Assembly: GCA_947503895.1 (NCBI GenBank)
Contig: CANNFT010000007.1
Span: forward strand, 186,001 to 250,000
DNA: 64,000 nt
Reading direction: 5' to 3'
Source of the DNA: an uncultured Saccharospirillaceae bacterium
GTDB taxonomy: Bacteria > Pseudomonadota > Gammaproteobacteria > Pseudomonadales > Oceanobacteraceae
The position numbers and the translations under genes were made by a program. The notes beneath the pieces are model-generated. The model saw only the letters and a list, made by a program, of their open reading frames with translations, ran no database searches and had not been told where the DNA came from. This document shows, one piece after another, positions 9,623 through 18,869 of the stretch; the stretch's first letter is position 1; each line of letters opens with the position of its first letter.

Positions 9623-10107
9623 GTCATAGGACTCCTAAACTCACCATACGCTCTCTCCTCGGTACAGAATGATATGCCCCACTCACCCACTCTAAGGCTA
9701 GCAGACACCTGTCGAAGCCGTAGCATCAAAGATGCTGAATATTTAAACAAGGCGATCTAGGCCGCTATCTTATCCCGTGGAGCAGGCCCCGTCGTAATAT
9801 GCACGATAATAGCTCCTTCATTGGCCATCGCATGGCTTGAATGCCGTGATTTAGTGCTTTGATCTATACTTCTACCAAGGTCAATGCACCGTTTTTCTAC
9901 ATCTGCTCACATTGGCAAAGTTTGTGCGTACATTCACGACATTTTGATTCAGGTTAACCAGAGGTGATCGTTTCGAGAAATGCGCTATTATTTGCGTTTT
10001 ATTCGAAATGGCGGCTGACACCTAATGCTATTTAAGGTATCTTGCCGCGCCCATCTTTGTATGCACACCACACACTGTATTTCTAATCGAACAACGACGG
10101 AGTTTCT
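9623..10107. other. Intergenic region between divergent genes
   Basis: Some 485 bp contain the 5' regions of the diguanylate cyclase (minus) and the thioesterase (plus). I see no protein gene or RNA family that I recognise. A segment at 9711-9749 resembles one ahead of the carboxypeptidase gene (see findings). Confidence 0.4.
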
Positions 10108-10614
10108 ATGGGGCAATTAATCAAGACCGAGATGACCGAGCTGGTTACCCCATCTATGGCCAACTTTTCTGGCAAAATGCACGGTGGCGAATTACTGAAG
10201 CTGCTCGATAAAGTGGCTTATACCTGCGCCATGCGCTACAGCGGCCACTACGCCGTCACGTTATCGGTGGATAATGTACTGTTTAAGGAGCCGATCCATA
10301 TCGGTGAAATGGTCACCTGCTTGGCGACCATCAATTTCACAGGCCGGAGTTCTATGGAAGTCGGCATTAAAGTCATTGCTGAGAATATTCAACAAAAAAC
10401 CGTCCGTCATACTCACAGTTGTTTCTTCACCATGGTCGCAATGGATGAAGATGGAAAGTCGACGGCGGTTCCACCCCTTGAATTAAATACAGATGAGCAA
10501 CGTCGTCGCTGGAACAAAGCCATTAAACGCCGTGAAGCGCGCCTGAAACTACAAAAAATGATGAAAGCCATCGAGCAAGAAGATGATGCGGAATTCATGA
10601 GCGCCGCATCTTAA
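10108..10614 (+). CDS. Hot-dog acyl-CoA thioesterase (YciA/ACOT type)
   Basis: A 168-residue single hot-dog domain protein that should hydrolyse acyl-CoA to free acid and CoA in the cytoplasm. Typical features are MANFSGKMHGGELLKLLDKVAYTCAMRYSG read in parts: the N-F-S-G-K-M-H-G-G segment near residue 20-27 supplies the loop before the hot-dog helix, and VTLSVDNVLFKEPIHIGE follows. The last about 35 residues are basic and charged, a tail common in this family. The ATG at 10108 has GGAG 6 nt upstream. It is a single-gene unit ended by a strong terminator at 10652. Substrate chain length cannot be inferred. Confidence 0.9.
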   Translation: MGQLIKTEMTELVTPSMANFSGKMHGGELLKLLDKVAYTCAMRYSGHYAVTLSVDNVLFKEPIHIGEMVTCLATINFTGRSSMEVGIKVIAENIQQKTVRHTHSCFFTMVAMDEDGKSTAVPPLELNTDEQRRRWNKAIKRREARLKLQKMMKAIEQEDDAEFMSAAS

Positions 10615-10651
10615 AATACTGAACACGGCACCATAAGCAGATTCCCGTCAT

Positions 10652-10690
10652 AAAAAAACCGCAATCAGCATTGCTGATCGCGGTTTTTTT
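10652..10690. terminator. Bidirectional intrinsic terminator
   Basis: The stem AAAACCGC-AATCAGC / GCTGAT-C-GCGGTTTT is flanked by A-run and T-run. It lies between the thioesterase (plus) and the carboxypeptidase (minus), which converge here, and can serve both. Confidence 0.92.
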
Positions 10691-10712
10691 ATAGGCAGGT
10701 TCGCTGCTTTAT

Positions 10713-13217
10713 TTACTTAAACGTAATACTCCAACCATTAATGGTTCCCGTATCGGCAGCATAGGTATCCACTGCTTTTAGCTTCCAAGTACCATTCGCA
10801 CTTTCACTGCCGGCATTTACGCTGTAGGTTTCCTTGATATCGTTGGCACTGCCACCGGTTTTATTGTGTAGGTTATACACAGTGCCGCTCGGTGCAATGA
10901 GATCAACCACTAAATCACCTTTGTAGGTGTGAGAGATATCCACCGCAACATCGACATTCCCTGCATTCCCACTGCGCACGACATTAATGGCGCTGCTGGC
11001 TCCTGTCGAATTGTTATCAGGAATAGCGTAATCCGTGGTGTTCTCAAAAACGTCGCCACCGGTATCACCGCCTTCCGTAATGGTCACGGTATAATCTTCA
11101 ACTTCACCGTACGTAAACGTTGAGGCCGACTCGCAAGAGGAAGGTGCCGCATTGTATTTCATCGCAATACGCATACGCGTCGTGGTGCCCACGGCACTCG
11201 TTGGCAATGAAATACTGCCGGTTACCGCTGCTTTTGACGGACCCGCCGTAAACAAGGTTTCACCTGCATCATCAAAATCACCATCAACATTTAAATCTAC
11301 CCAGATTTTCCAGTGTTCGTTGTAGGTGCTACCACTGAACGCTGGCGTTAACGTCACGTTAGAGGCACCCGCTGCGAGACTGATCGTTTGCGCTGTAAAA
11401 TCGGTGTACTTAGCGGCACCGGACGAGTTGCTAAAACTGCCAATGTCCACTTTTCCGATCCATTCATCACTGGCGCTATTTGAGGCAATATCGCAGTACT
11501 CGATTGGCGGGTTATTATTAATCTCCAAGTATTTCGCGGTATAGACACCCCAAACGTTATTGCTGTCCTTGGCACGCGCCATCAGCATGTACTTGCCTTC
11601 GGCCCAACCTGTGGTATCAATGGAATGCGTGGCTGTTTCCGTGGTTTCGTTGAAATTGCCATCATCTGCAGACATGGCGATGGCCGTTCCGCCATTCCAG
11701 AACGGCGTATCAATGTAGTACTCCACTTGAGAAACCGTCTGACTCGGTTCCGTTCCTTTACGCGTACTGTGGCGCGAGTCATCTGCCGTTAAGCTAAAGC
11801 TCACTTGCGTGCCCGGTGTCACGACCACGTTTCCTGTGGAGCCATTTAAAGCGAGATTGTGAACCTCAGGGCCTTGTGCCGTCACATAAGGTGCGCGCAC
11901 CGCTTTCGCCGCATACATCAGCATGGGTAAGTTATCGGGCACGATATCATTTGTGAACACATTACATTTTTCGAAAAATTCGGTGCCGAGCTCAATGGTA
12001 AAGCCCGGTATACCCAATTCACCGTAACTGATGGATTTAGATGTACCGCGAGTGGGGTACAGTCCAATCGATTGCTTGGGTTCATAACCATTAAAGAATG
12101 CGAGTTTACGTCCCAACGTTTGCAACTGCGTGCCGTTCGGTGCAGCGTTGCTGGTATAGCCCCAAGGCCAAAGCACTAAGCCACCAGAGGAGTGAATATC
12201 GAGATGAATACCTGTTACATCATCCGGTGCTTTATCATTCTCACCTGGACCACGACGATCGGCGAATATGGAACGCATATAGTTTTCCATATAGTTGACT
12301 TCTGGCTCAGAAGCCGCACCGGTTCCACGGTAGGTTTGCGAACATTGATCATCGCTCGAACCACCGGCAGGGTTATCCCACGTGTGCGTAAAGTTGCGGT
12401 TTAAATCCACACCCGCCCAGCCATTGGAGCAGTGATTTGTGTTGGCATTCTTACGCCACAGCACACCTTTTTCAGCCTCTTTACGGCCGTCCGGATTGGT
12501 TTGAAGCAAAATATGCACTTCGTGGTGATCTAATATCCACGTCGCGTCGGCATCCACACCATAGTTATTCACCAATTGCTGAGCAAAGATCAGCGTCAAT
12601 GGTGCAGTGGTATATTCACGCGCATGAATAGCGCTGTTTAGGAACAAAATCGGTTTCGTACCACTGATGTTTTGATTGGTAAGCTTCAGCAGATTAAGGT
12701 CATGGCCATTGCTCATACCTTGCGTTTTACGCCAAGAGTCACCGATATCTTTCCATTCCACTAAGGTTGGATTAGCACTGGCCAATGCAGCGGCTTCTGC
12801 AAAGCTTTCTTCCACGGTCTCGTAGCACGAATACCCAGGAATGCCGGCCATGATGTTACTCATGGCGCTGGACATTGTGGTTTGTGGTTGCGCGCCATTT
12901 AACAGCTCGCTTCGCTCAGCCACCCATTCGTTTGCCGCTGAAAAAGTAAAACCAAATGACGCTAACTGGCCTTTTTGCTCTTCCGTCAGCTCCATGACGA
13001 GATATTCATTGTCGTACTGAGTTTGCAGTACGGATTCGTGAAATGAGATCACGGCTTTGTGGGCGAGATCCAAATCGGTAAAGTGCACTTTGTAAATATT
13101 ATGGTGATTGGCTTGCTCTAAATTGATGAGCGTCGTGGTGTCATTTGCCATGACGGATGAAGCTAAGCTCACACCGAGTGCGAGCGTTTTTAGCTTAAAC
13201 AAGAGTCCCTTGTTCAC
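10713..13217 (-). CDS. Secreted zinc carboxypeptidase (M14) with GEVED and P domains
   Basis: An 834-residue exported metallopeptidase. Residues 1-24 are a signal peptide ending in VMA. An N-terminal propeptide-like region comes before the M14 domain (about 125-445). Zinc ligands are visible as H198-A-R-E201 and H342 (DIHSSGG), and the catalytic Glu is E409 (FTIELGTEF). The C-terminal half carries a spacer, a GEVED-type domain (about 585-700, with WVDLNVDGDF and GEVEDYTV) and a proprotein-convertase P-like domain (about 715-834, with SHTYKGDLVVDLIAPSGT and NGWSITFK). These non-catalytic domains are common in secreted marine peptidases. The start is GTG at 13217 with GGAG 8 nt upstream. A 7-bp hairpin (13277-13295) is in the 5' region. 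Confidence 0.93.
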   Translation of the reverse strand: MNKGLLFKLKTLALGVSLASSVMANDTTTLINLEQANHHNIYKVHFTDLDLAHKAVISFHESVLQTQYDNEYLVMELTEEQKGQLASFGFTFSAANEWVAERSELLNGAQPQTTMSSAMSNIMAGIPGYSCYETVEESFAEAAALASANPTLVEWKDIGDSWRKTQGMSNGHDLNLLKLTNQNISGTKPILFLNSAIHAREYTTAPLTLIFAQQLVNNYGVDADATWILDHHEVHILLQTNPDGRKEAEKGVLWRKNANTNHCSNGWAGVDLNRNFTHTWDNPAGGSSDDQCSQTYRGTGAASEPEVNYMENYMRSIFADRRGPGENDKAPDDVTGIHLDIHSSGGLVLWPWGYTSNAAPNGTQLQTLGRKLAFFNGYEPKQSIGLYPTRGTSKSISYGELGIPGFTIELGTEFFEKCNVFTNDIVPDNLPMLMYAAKAVRAPYVTAQGPEVHNLALNGSTGNVVVTPGTQVSFSLTADDSRHSTRKGTEPSQTVSQVEYYIDTPFWNGGTAIAMSADDGNFNETTETATHSIDTTGWAEGKYMLMARAKDSNNVWGVYTAKYLEINNNPPIEYCDIASNSASDEWIGKVDIGSFSNSSGAAKYTDFTAQTISLAAGASNVTLTPAFSGSTYNEHWKIWVDLNVDGDFDDAGETLFTAGPSKAAVTGSISLPTSAVGTTTRMRIAMKYNAAPSSCESASTFTYGEVEDYTVTITEGGDTGGDVFENTTDYAIPDNNSTGASSAINVVRSGNAGNVDVAVDISHTYKGDLVVDLIAPSGTVYNLHNKTGGSANDIKETYSVNAGSESANGTWKLKAVDTYAADTGTINGWSITFK

Positions 13218-13764
13218 GAGTTATCTCCAGGATTATTATCATTATTAGTGGTGAGTGCAGAACGTGGTCAATGCGACACAAAGCGATACTTTGTGGAGAC
13301 TGCAATAAACCACATCGAAGGCGTAGCAATACTAAAAAGTAATATTCAACCATCAGGTCGGCCACGCCAAAGGGAACGCTAAACTACTTTACGCGTCGAA
13401 CCAAGGTTCGAATTGACCGAAAAGACTCAGAGAGGAACGGGCGGGTTTCAAATATGCCCTAGTCGCGGACATCGAGATTAAAAGATATTAAGCCAAGCAT
13501 TTTTATTCCATCTTTATGATTAAATGACGCCATCGACTAAAGTGATCATGGTGCTCAGGCAGTCTTACATTTTGGCCCTGTGAATGACTGTTTTTAAACA
13601 AAGTGAATGCCATCGTCTACACTATTCAGACAATAAAGCTTTTACCCGGTCCACATGTGTTCATGTTCATCATTCTGGTATTTCTGACCATTCGATGAAA
13701 TATAAAACGCACTGAAATTACCGATTGTCAGGACACTGCAGCAGAGCAAATCAAGGAGGATACA
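13218..13764. other. Intergenic region between divergent carboxypeptidase and chemoreceptor genes
   Basis: The roughly 545 bp contain no supported protein gene. A hairpin CACAAAG-N5-CTTTGTG (13277-13295) lies in the carboxypeptidase leader. A small CGAACC-AA-GGTTCG palindrome lies near 13397-13410. A TATAAAAC ... CCGATT arrangement (13701-13726) is a weak match to a flagellar sigma-28 promoter before the chemoreceptor. Confidence 0.4.
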
Positions 13765-15402
13765 TTGAGTATTTTCACAAACCTGAAAACAGCGACCAAG
13801 CTGGCAATCTTAATGATCACATCCGGCCTTGCACTCATTGCGGTGGCCACCCTGCTCTTAACCTCACAACATAAGACGCTTTACAAAGATAGGTTGGAAT
13901 TACTCAGCTCTCAGGTAGATGTGGCTTATAGTTTAGTAAACTCCTTTTATCAAGCATCTAAAACAGGGAGTGTCTCGGAAGATGAGGCTAAACAGCAAGC
14001 CATACATACATTAAATAATTTACGCTATCAAACCAATGAGTATTTTTTTACGATATTGCAAAAAGACGTGACGCTCATTCAACACCCTCACCTGCCTAAA
14101 TTAATTGGTACGCAAGTCAATAATGTCGAAGACGTCCATGGTCTAAAGTTATTTCAAGAATTTAAAGAGTCGGTGATTAATGACACAAAACGGGGTCAAG
14201 TCGATTACTATTGGAATAAACCCGGCGACGATGTTGCACAGCCAAAGTCCAGTTTCTTAGCGCTTTTTGAGCCTTGGGGCTGGACGATTGGAACAGGGGT
14301 GTATACGGATGATATTCGAAATGCATTCATAGAGGATTTAATCGGTGTTATATTGGTCATTGCGGCGATTTTTGCGGGTACCTCTGCGCTGGCATACGTT
14401 ATTTCAATTGATATAAATCGACCGTTAAAAAGTCTCGAACAAACCATTGAAGCCGTGAGTGAGACCTATGATCTCACACTGCGAAGTCAAGTGGACAATG
14501 ATAGCGAAACAGGACACATCGCTAAAAGTGCCAATCGATTATTTGAGATGTTTCAAAGCAGCTGTCAAAGCATGTTTAAAACAGCGCTTAAAGTTCGACA
14601 AGAAAGCCTCACACTTACCACCAGTGCAACAAATACACACAAGGCCGTCGGTCACCAAACCCAACAAATCGAACAGATTGCCACAGCCATGAACCAAATG
14701 TCTGCCACGGTGGATGAGGTCGCAAGAAATACAGAAAATGCCAATATTCAAACACAAGCTGTCGACGGACACGCACAACAAGGTCAAACCGTTTTAACGC
14801 AAACCACACAACAGGTTTCACGTCTCGCCAGTGAGGTGGAATCTATTGGCGAAAGCATCACCAGTTTACAAGTGGAAACCCAAGGTATTGGCGATATTGT
14901 GGGTGTCATTACGGGCATTGCCGACCAAACAAATTTATTGGCACTGAACGCCGCAATTGAAGCCGCGAGGGCTGGCGAACAAGGGCGCGGTTTTGCAGTT
15001 GTAGCCGATGAAGTTCGCAGCTTAGCCAGTAAAACTCAGGAGTCCACTGAAGAGATTCGCAGTAAAATTGAAAGCCTTCAGCAAGGTTCGCACACAGCCA
15101 TGAGTCGAATGAAAGAAGGTGAAAAGCAGGCTAAAGAAAGTGAAACCCGCATACAGGAAGTACACGCAACGTTCCAAGATATCGTCAACACGGTGGATGA
15201 TTTAGCCACCATGATCGCTCAAATTTCGACGGCGGCGAATCAACAAAGTGCCGTTGCAGACGAAATCAACCGAAACATTTCAGAGGTCAACTCTGCGGCT
15301 AAAGGTACAAATGAGCAAGCCAGCCAGATTGAAAAAATAGCCGGAAACTTATCGGGTCAAGCAGAAGCTATGAATAAAATGTTGGGGCAGTTTAAGTTGT
15401 AA
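13765..15402 (+). CDS. Methyl-accepting chemotaxis protein with Cache sensor
   Basis: A 545-residue inner-membrane chemoreceptor. A transmembrane helix at about 12-32 is followed by a periplasmic single-Cache (sCache_2-like) domain with the family-typical stretches [10 protein letters not shown] and [13 protein letters not shown]. Next come a second transmembrane helix (about 190-212), a HAMP domain (about 213-265) and a long signalling coiled coil. The hairpin tip [20 protein letters not shown] and [17 protein letters not shown] is canonical. There is no C-terminal CheR/CheB-binding pentapeptide. The start codon is TTG at 13765, decided by a perfect AAGGAGGA four nt upstream. It is a single gene, convergent with a small exported protein, and separated from it by a 12-bp-stem hairpin. 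Confidence 0.94.
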   Translation: MSIFTNLKTATKLAILMITSGLALIAVATLLLTSQHKTLYKDRLELLSSQVDVAYSLVNSFYQASKTGSVSEDEAKQQAIHTLNNLRYQTNEYFFTILQKDVTLIQHPHLPKLIGTQVNNVEDVHGLKLFQEFKESVINDTKRGQVDYYWNKPGDDVAQPKSSFLALFEPWGWTIGTGVYTDDIRNAFIEDLIGVILVIAAIFAGTSALAYVISIDINRPLKSLEQTIEAVSETYDLTLRSQVDNDSETGHIAKSANRLFEMFQSSCQSMFKTALKVRQESLTLTTSATNTHKAVGHQTQQIEQIATAMNQMSATVDEVARNTENANIQTQAVDGHAQQGQTVLTQTTQQVSRLASEVESIGESITSLQVETQGIGDIVGVITGIADQTNLLALNAAIEAARAGEQGRGFAVVADEVRSLASKTQESTEEIRSKIESLQQGSHTAMSRMKEGEKQAKESETRIQEVHATFQDIVNTVDDLATMIAQISTAANQQSAVADEINRNISEVNSAAKGTNEQASQIEKIAGNLSGQAEAMNKMLGQFKL

Positions 15403-15446
15403 ACCTCATCTATTAGTAAAGTGAATACAATAAGCGCTAGAATATA

Positions 15447-15473
15447 TTAGCCACATCAAAATGATGTGGCTAA
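15447..15473. terminator. Perfect 12-bp hairpin between convergent genes
   Basis: TTAGCCACATCA / TGATGTGGCTAA pairs perfectly around a 3-nt loop, 45 bp after the chemoreceptor stop and 16 bp after that of the convergent small gene. There is no long T-run, so it is a probable but not classical terminator. Confidence 0.6.
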
Positions 15474-15488
15474 ATCATTCATAATGAC

Positions 15489-15989
15489 TTAATCACAAAC
15501 AACCGTTTCAATATTAATCGGGTTGACCGTCCCCGTTACTTCGCACTGATTATCTGCAATACAAATATCAATGCTCATATCCTGATTAATATCAGCACCA
15601 TACGGAAATTCTGGGTTAAGACACTGCTTCGTCGTAAAGGTTTGTTTACTCGCTTTTACATAAGCTGAGTGACGACCAATATTTCCATTGGGAATAAATG
15701 TACATTGATAGTATCGAATGGCGACACCGTTGCTCGGATTATAGTAACCCACTTCCGCACCATCTTGCTCGCAAGCCCACTTTTCTTTAGGTGATTTTAG
15801 GATTTGAATATCTGAAAGAAAATATTCGAGCTGATCTCGACAACCCGATACAGATGTTTGAAAGTTTTGATACACACACCATTGATCCGATATTTGACCC
15901 AGCGTTGGCAATTCGTATTCCAAGCCATTTGCAAACATTGAACTGGTAATAAGTGAGAGAGTCAGCGAAAATTTTTTAATCATTTTCAT
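15489..15989 (-). CDS. Small exported protein of unknown function, Cys-rich
   Basis: I do not recognise this family. The reading frame is open from 16007, but the ATG at 15989 gives a compact signal peptide (MKMIKKFSLTLSLITSSMFA) with a weak GGGTG before it, so I prefer that start (166 residues). The mature part has about nine cysteines spaced along the chain, suggesting disulfides in the periplasm or outside the cell. No catalytic motif is visible. It ends 16 bp from the hairpin it shares with the chemoreceptor gene. Confidence 0.65.
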   Translation of the reverse strand: MKMIKKFSLTLSLITSSMFANGLEYELPTLGQISDQWCVYQNFQTSVSGCRDQLEYFLSDIQILKSPKEKWACEQDGAEVGYYNPSNGVAIRYYQCTFIPNGNIGRHSAYVKASKQTFTTKQCLNPEFPYGADINQDMSIDICIADNQCEVTGTVNPINIETVVCD

Positions 15990-16228
15990 GCACCCATATA
16001 AATTCATATTAGTCTTTGAACGGGCATGATTTTAATTCATACACCCACCGACCAATATAGTCGAGAGTCAGATTTACCGTCAATTATCAACTCAGTTTAC
16101 ATTCAAAAATTAAGCTTACCGGCGCGCAGAATCTAAAATGGTAACGTCACAAACATCATGTATAGCGGTAAATGAATGGTATAGAACAGCATTCATTCAA
16201 GTGAAATTTGAAATGAGTTTTTAAACAT

Positions 16229-16251
16229 AAAAAAGGGGCCTAAGCCCCTTT
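16229..16251 (-). terminator. Intrinsic terminator
   Basis: On the minus strand GGGGC-TTAG-GCCCC is followed by a run of T residues. It ends the small gene at 16294-16569. Confidence 0.88.
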
Positions 16252-16293
16252 GATTTAGCACCTAAATGATTGTAAGGCACTGATATTCCATCT

Positions 16294-16569
16294 CTACGCC
16301 CAGCTATTCCAACTAGGGTGATTCTCATCATACATTTGCATGGCTGATATGACAGCGCCCGATGCCGAGTACAAAGCATCATGGTCAATACGAAAGTCTA
16401 ACAATACATCTTCCAGTACGGATACTTTTTCATCAATGTATTCAAACGAAGCACAAACGTCTTTTAGTTCACCCAAAAATTCAAACGTTTTGCTTCTATC
16501 AACCGAATATTGGTTTTCTACTCCCGCCACGAGTTGCTTTATTTTCTTCATTTTACTGATTTTTGACAT
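16294..16569 (-). CDS. Small hypothetical protein (91 aa)
   Basis: I do not recognise this family. The ATG at 16569 has a GAGG six nt upstream, and a strong intrinsic terminator follows 43 bp after the stop, so the frame is probably a real, single-gene transcript. The protein is acidic, soluble and likely helical in its middle (FEYIDEKVSVLEDVLLDF), with no signal peptide or Cys pattern. Nothing in the neighbours suggests a role. Confidence 0.65.
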   Translation of the reverse strand: MSKISKMKKIKQLVAGVENQYSVDRSKTFEFLGELKDVCASFEYIDEKVSVLEDVLLDFRIDHDALYSASGAVISAMQMYDENHPSWNSWA

Positions 16570-16764
16570 CCAAGCCTCGTCAATCGCGCACCGTTTTGCG
16601 AGCTGTATATTAATACAGCATACTACTCAGTGCACCAAAAATTAGCGAGATTTAGAGAAAATGGCAGCCTTCAGTTTCGATCAAGAACACTCAAGGCTTC
16701 TAAACGTCATATTTTGGCAGATCAATACAATTAAAGGCACATACTGGTCTTTTTTCGATCAACG

Positions 16765-17808
16765 TTATCCCAACCAATTGTCTAACTGAGATTGATACGG
16801 TGCCACATCACCAATATGTTTTTCAACCCACCCTTTATCGTAATAAGTGTCTAAATAACGATCGCCACTGTCACACATAAGCGTCACGATTGATCCCGTT
16901 TGCTTTTGCTGAACCATTTTTTCGGCAATTTTCAGCGCACCCCATAAGTTTGTGCCTGTGGATGCGCCTGCTTTCCGGCCGATGCGTTTCTCCAGCCAAT
17001 GTATGGTGGCAACACTGGCAGCATCTTCGACCTTCATCATCTCAGTGATGACATCGGGCTGAAAAGACAGCTCGACCTTAGGGCGACCGATACCTTCAAT
17101 CCTGCTGGAGCAACTGGCTTGCAAGGTCGTATTTTTCTGCATGAAACTATCGTAAAAAACAGAGTTTTCGGGGTCCACCACCACTAGGGACGTATCGTAA
17201 CCTTTATATAAAATATAGCGGCCCAACGTGGCTGATGTGCCGCCCGTTCCTGCACTCATTACAATGGTTGACGGTTCAGGGTATCGTTCTTTTTCCATTT
17301 GCTTAAAAATACTTTCGGCAATGTTGTTATTGCCTCGCCAATCGGTAGCGCGTTCTGCAAATGTAAATTGATCCATAAAATAGCCATTCTTCTCTCGCGC
17401 TAACTGTACGGCGGCGTCATGCATTTGTGGCGCCGAATCGACATAATGGCACTGCCCACCGTACAGTTTAATTTGACGTATTTTACTTTGAGCCGTGCTT
17501 TTTGGCATAACAGCAATAAATGGCACACCGATCATTTGTGCAAAATAGGCTTCAGATACAGCCGTACTGCCAGAAGATGCTTCTATGATCGGCGTATGCT
17601 CGACGATTTTTCCGTTGCACAGCGCATACAGAAACAGCGATCGTGCTAATCGGTGCTTTAGACTGCCGGTTGGATGTGTACTTTCATCTTTCAAGTACAA
17701 GTCGATACCCGACAATTGCGGAATGTTTAGTTTGAATAAGTGCGTATCTGCAGATCGATTGTAGTCTGCCTCAATTTTTTGAATGGCTTCTCTTACCCAA
17801 CGACTCAT
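16765..17808 (-). CDS. PLP-dependent cysteine synthase/desulfhydrase-family protein
   Basis: A fold-type II PLP enzyme of 347 residues. The PLP lysine is in the block LKDESTHPTGSLKHRLARS, a substrate-binding loop is in EASSGSTAVSEAY and the phosphate-binding loop is MSAGTGGTSATLG. This block sequence is closer to Cds1-type L-cysteine desulfhydrases than to CysK/CysM, so breakdown of cysteine to pyruvate, ammonia and sulfide is more likely than synthesis; that is inference. The frame is open to 17910, but the ATG at 17808 has GAGG six nt upstream and starts where family homology should begin, so I use it. It is monocistronic. A 12-bp palindrome (17974-17985) lies upstream. Confidence 0.85.
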   Translation of the reverse strand: MSRWVREAIQKIEADYNRSADTHLFKLNIPQLSGIDLYLKDESTHPTGSLKHRLARSLFLYALCNGKIVEHTPIIEASSGSTAVSEAYFAQMIGVPFIAVMPKSTAQSKIRQIKLYGGQCHYVDSAPQMHDAAVQLAREKNGYFMDQFTFAERATDWRGNNNIAESIFKQMEKERYPEPSTIVMSAGTGGTSATLGRYILYKGYDTSLVVVDPENSVFYDSFMQKNTTLQASCSSRIEGIGRPKVELSFQPDVITEMMKVEDAASVATIHWLEKRIGRKAGASTGTNLWGALKIAEKMVQQKQTGSIVTLMCDSGDRYLDTYYDKGWVEKHIGDVAPYQSQLDNWLG

Positions 17809-18128
17809 ATCAACCTCGCTTAAGCAGTACACATTGTCATGTTCGTACCCTTGAATGTCACTGTACAGCCTACATGTAAAAATGAAAGGATGCATTTCAT
17901 CAAAGTTCATGCAAGCGCAACAGATGCAGTTGTCATCAATACAGAGAGATCAGTGATGGCAAATTCAGACTATGGATGATCATCCGCGAAAGGTAAGGGA
18001 GCGGCGATGCGCATTGGAATTTAAAAGGTTATTCAGATGGCAAGTTTCAGCGAGGATTGATAGCTGATAGACCCGTCAATATCTCCAATACTACGAGATG
18101 GTATTGCTTAATTTTTTGATTACCCCAT

Positions 18129-18160
18129 AAAAAAAACCAGAACGCATTCTGGTTTTTTTT
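18129..18160. terminator. Bidirectional intrinsic terminator after greA
   Basis: AACCAGAA-CGCA-TTCTGGTT has an A-run on one side and eight T on the other. It terminates greA on the minus strand. Confidence 0.9.
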
Positions 18161-18208
18161 ACTTCATGGAAATCGCGCTATTGAGCAACGATTCTAAACG
18201 GGGCGAGC

Positions 18209-18685
18209 CTAAATGTGCTGTACCTCGTCAATTTCATATTCAATAATGCCACTGGGTATTTTAACCGCGACCACGTCGCCTTCTTCTTTACCGATCAAAG
18301 CGCGCGCAATAGGTGAACCAACTGAAATTTTACCGTTTGGAATGTCGGCTTCATCTTCACCCACAATCTTATATTCTTTCTCTTCGTCCGTATCGACATC
18401 AATCAATCGTACTGTGGTGCCGAAGATGACTTTGCCCGTTTTAGGAATGGCTAACACGTCTACAACTTGGCATAACGATAACTTGGCTTCAATGTCTTGA
18501 ATACGGCCTTCAATAAAACCTTGTTGCTCACGAGCGGCATGGTATTCAGCATTTTCTTTTAAGTCACCATGTTCACGCGCTTCAGCGATATCGGCAATCA
18601 CTTTAGGTCGAGCGTTTTTCTTTAGGTCTTCTAGTTCATCACGCAAGGCTTTTTCACCTTGAACGGTCATAGGTACCTTTTGCAT
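18209..18685 (-). CDS. greA: Transcription elongation factor GreA
   Basis: 158 residues, the usual length. GreA enters the RNA polymerase secondary channel and stimulates cleavage of backtracked RNA. The N-terminal coiled coil contains [20 protein letters not shown], which carries the acidic tip residues (D, E) that act in cleavage. The C-terminal FKBP-like domain includes [16 protein letters not shown]. The ATG at 18685 has AGAGGG about 10 nt upstream. It lies downstream of carAB on the same strand, as in Pseudomonas, but a hairpin terminator (18751-18800) separates them, so it probably also has its own promoter. Confidence 0.97.
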   Translation of the reverse strand: MQKVPMTVQGEKALRDELEDLKKNARPKVIADIAEAREHGDLKENAEYHAAREQQGFIEGRIQDIEAKLSLCQVVDVLAIPKTGKVIFGTTVRLIDVDTDEEKEYKIVGEDEADIPNGKISVGSPIARALIGKEEGDVVAVKIPSGIIEYEIDEVQHI

Positions 18686-18750
18686 TTTATTTTATCCCTC
18701 TTGCAATCTTTTCATACACGTCGGCAAGTTTCAGCTGATTAACTGCCACA

Positions 18751-18800
18751 AAATAATAATCCGCTCTAACATGGATGCTGAATCCATATGAGAGCGGATT
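18751..18800 (-). terminator. Terminator of carAB
   Basis: On the minus strand a 9-bp outer stem (ATCCGCTCT/AGAGCGGAT) encloses an inner ATGGAT/ATCCAT stem and is followed by a T-rich TTATTATTTT tract. Two smaller hairpins lie between it and the carB stop. Confidence 0.7.
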
Positions 18801-18869
18801 GGGGATGTTGAGCAAGCCACCTATTCGGGAGCTTGCTTACTGGGCTAATGCCCTATTTTAACGAATCAA

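Noticed and set aside
9680..9790. Possible c-di-GMP (GEMM) riboswitch before the diguanylate cyclase
   Set aside because: The conserved GEMM core sequences are absent on both strands.
13395..13415. GGTTCGAATT stretch that looks like a tRNA T-loop
   Set aside because: The flanking bases do not pair as a T arm, and no acceptor or anticodon arm can be found; it is part of a short palindrome.
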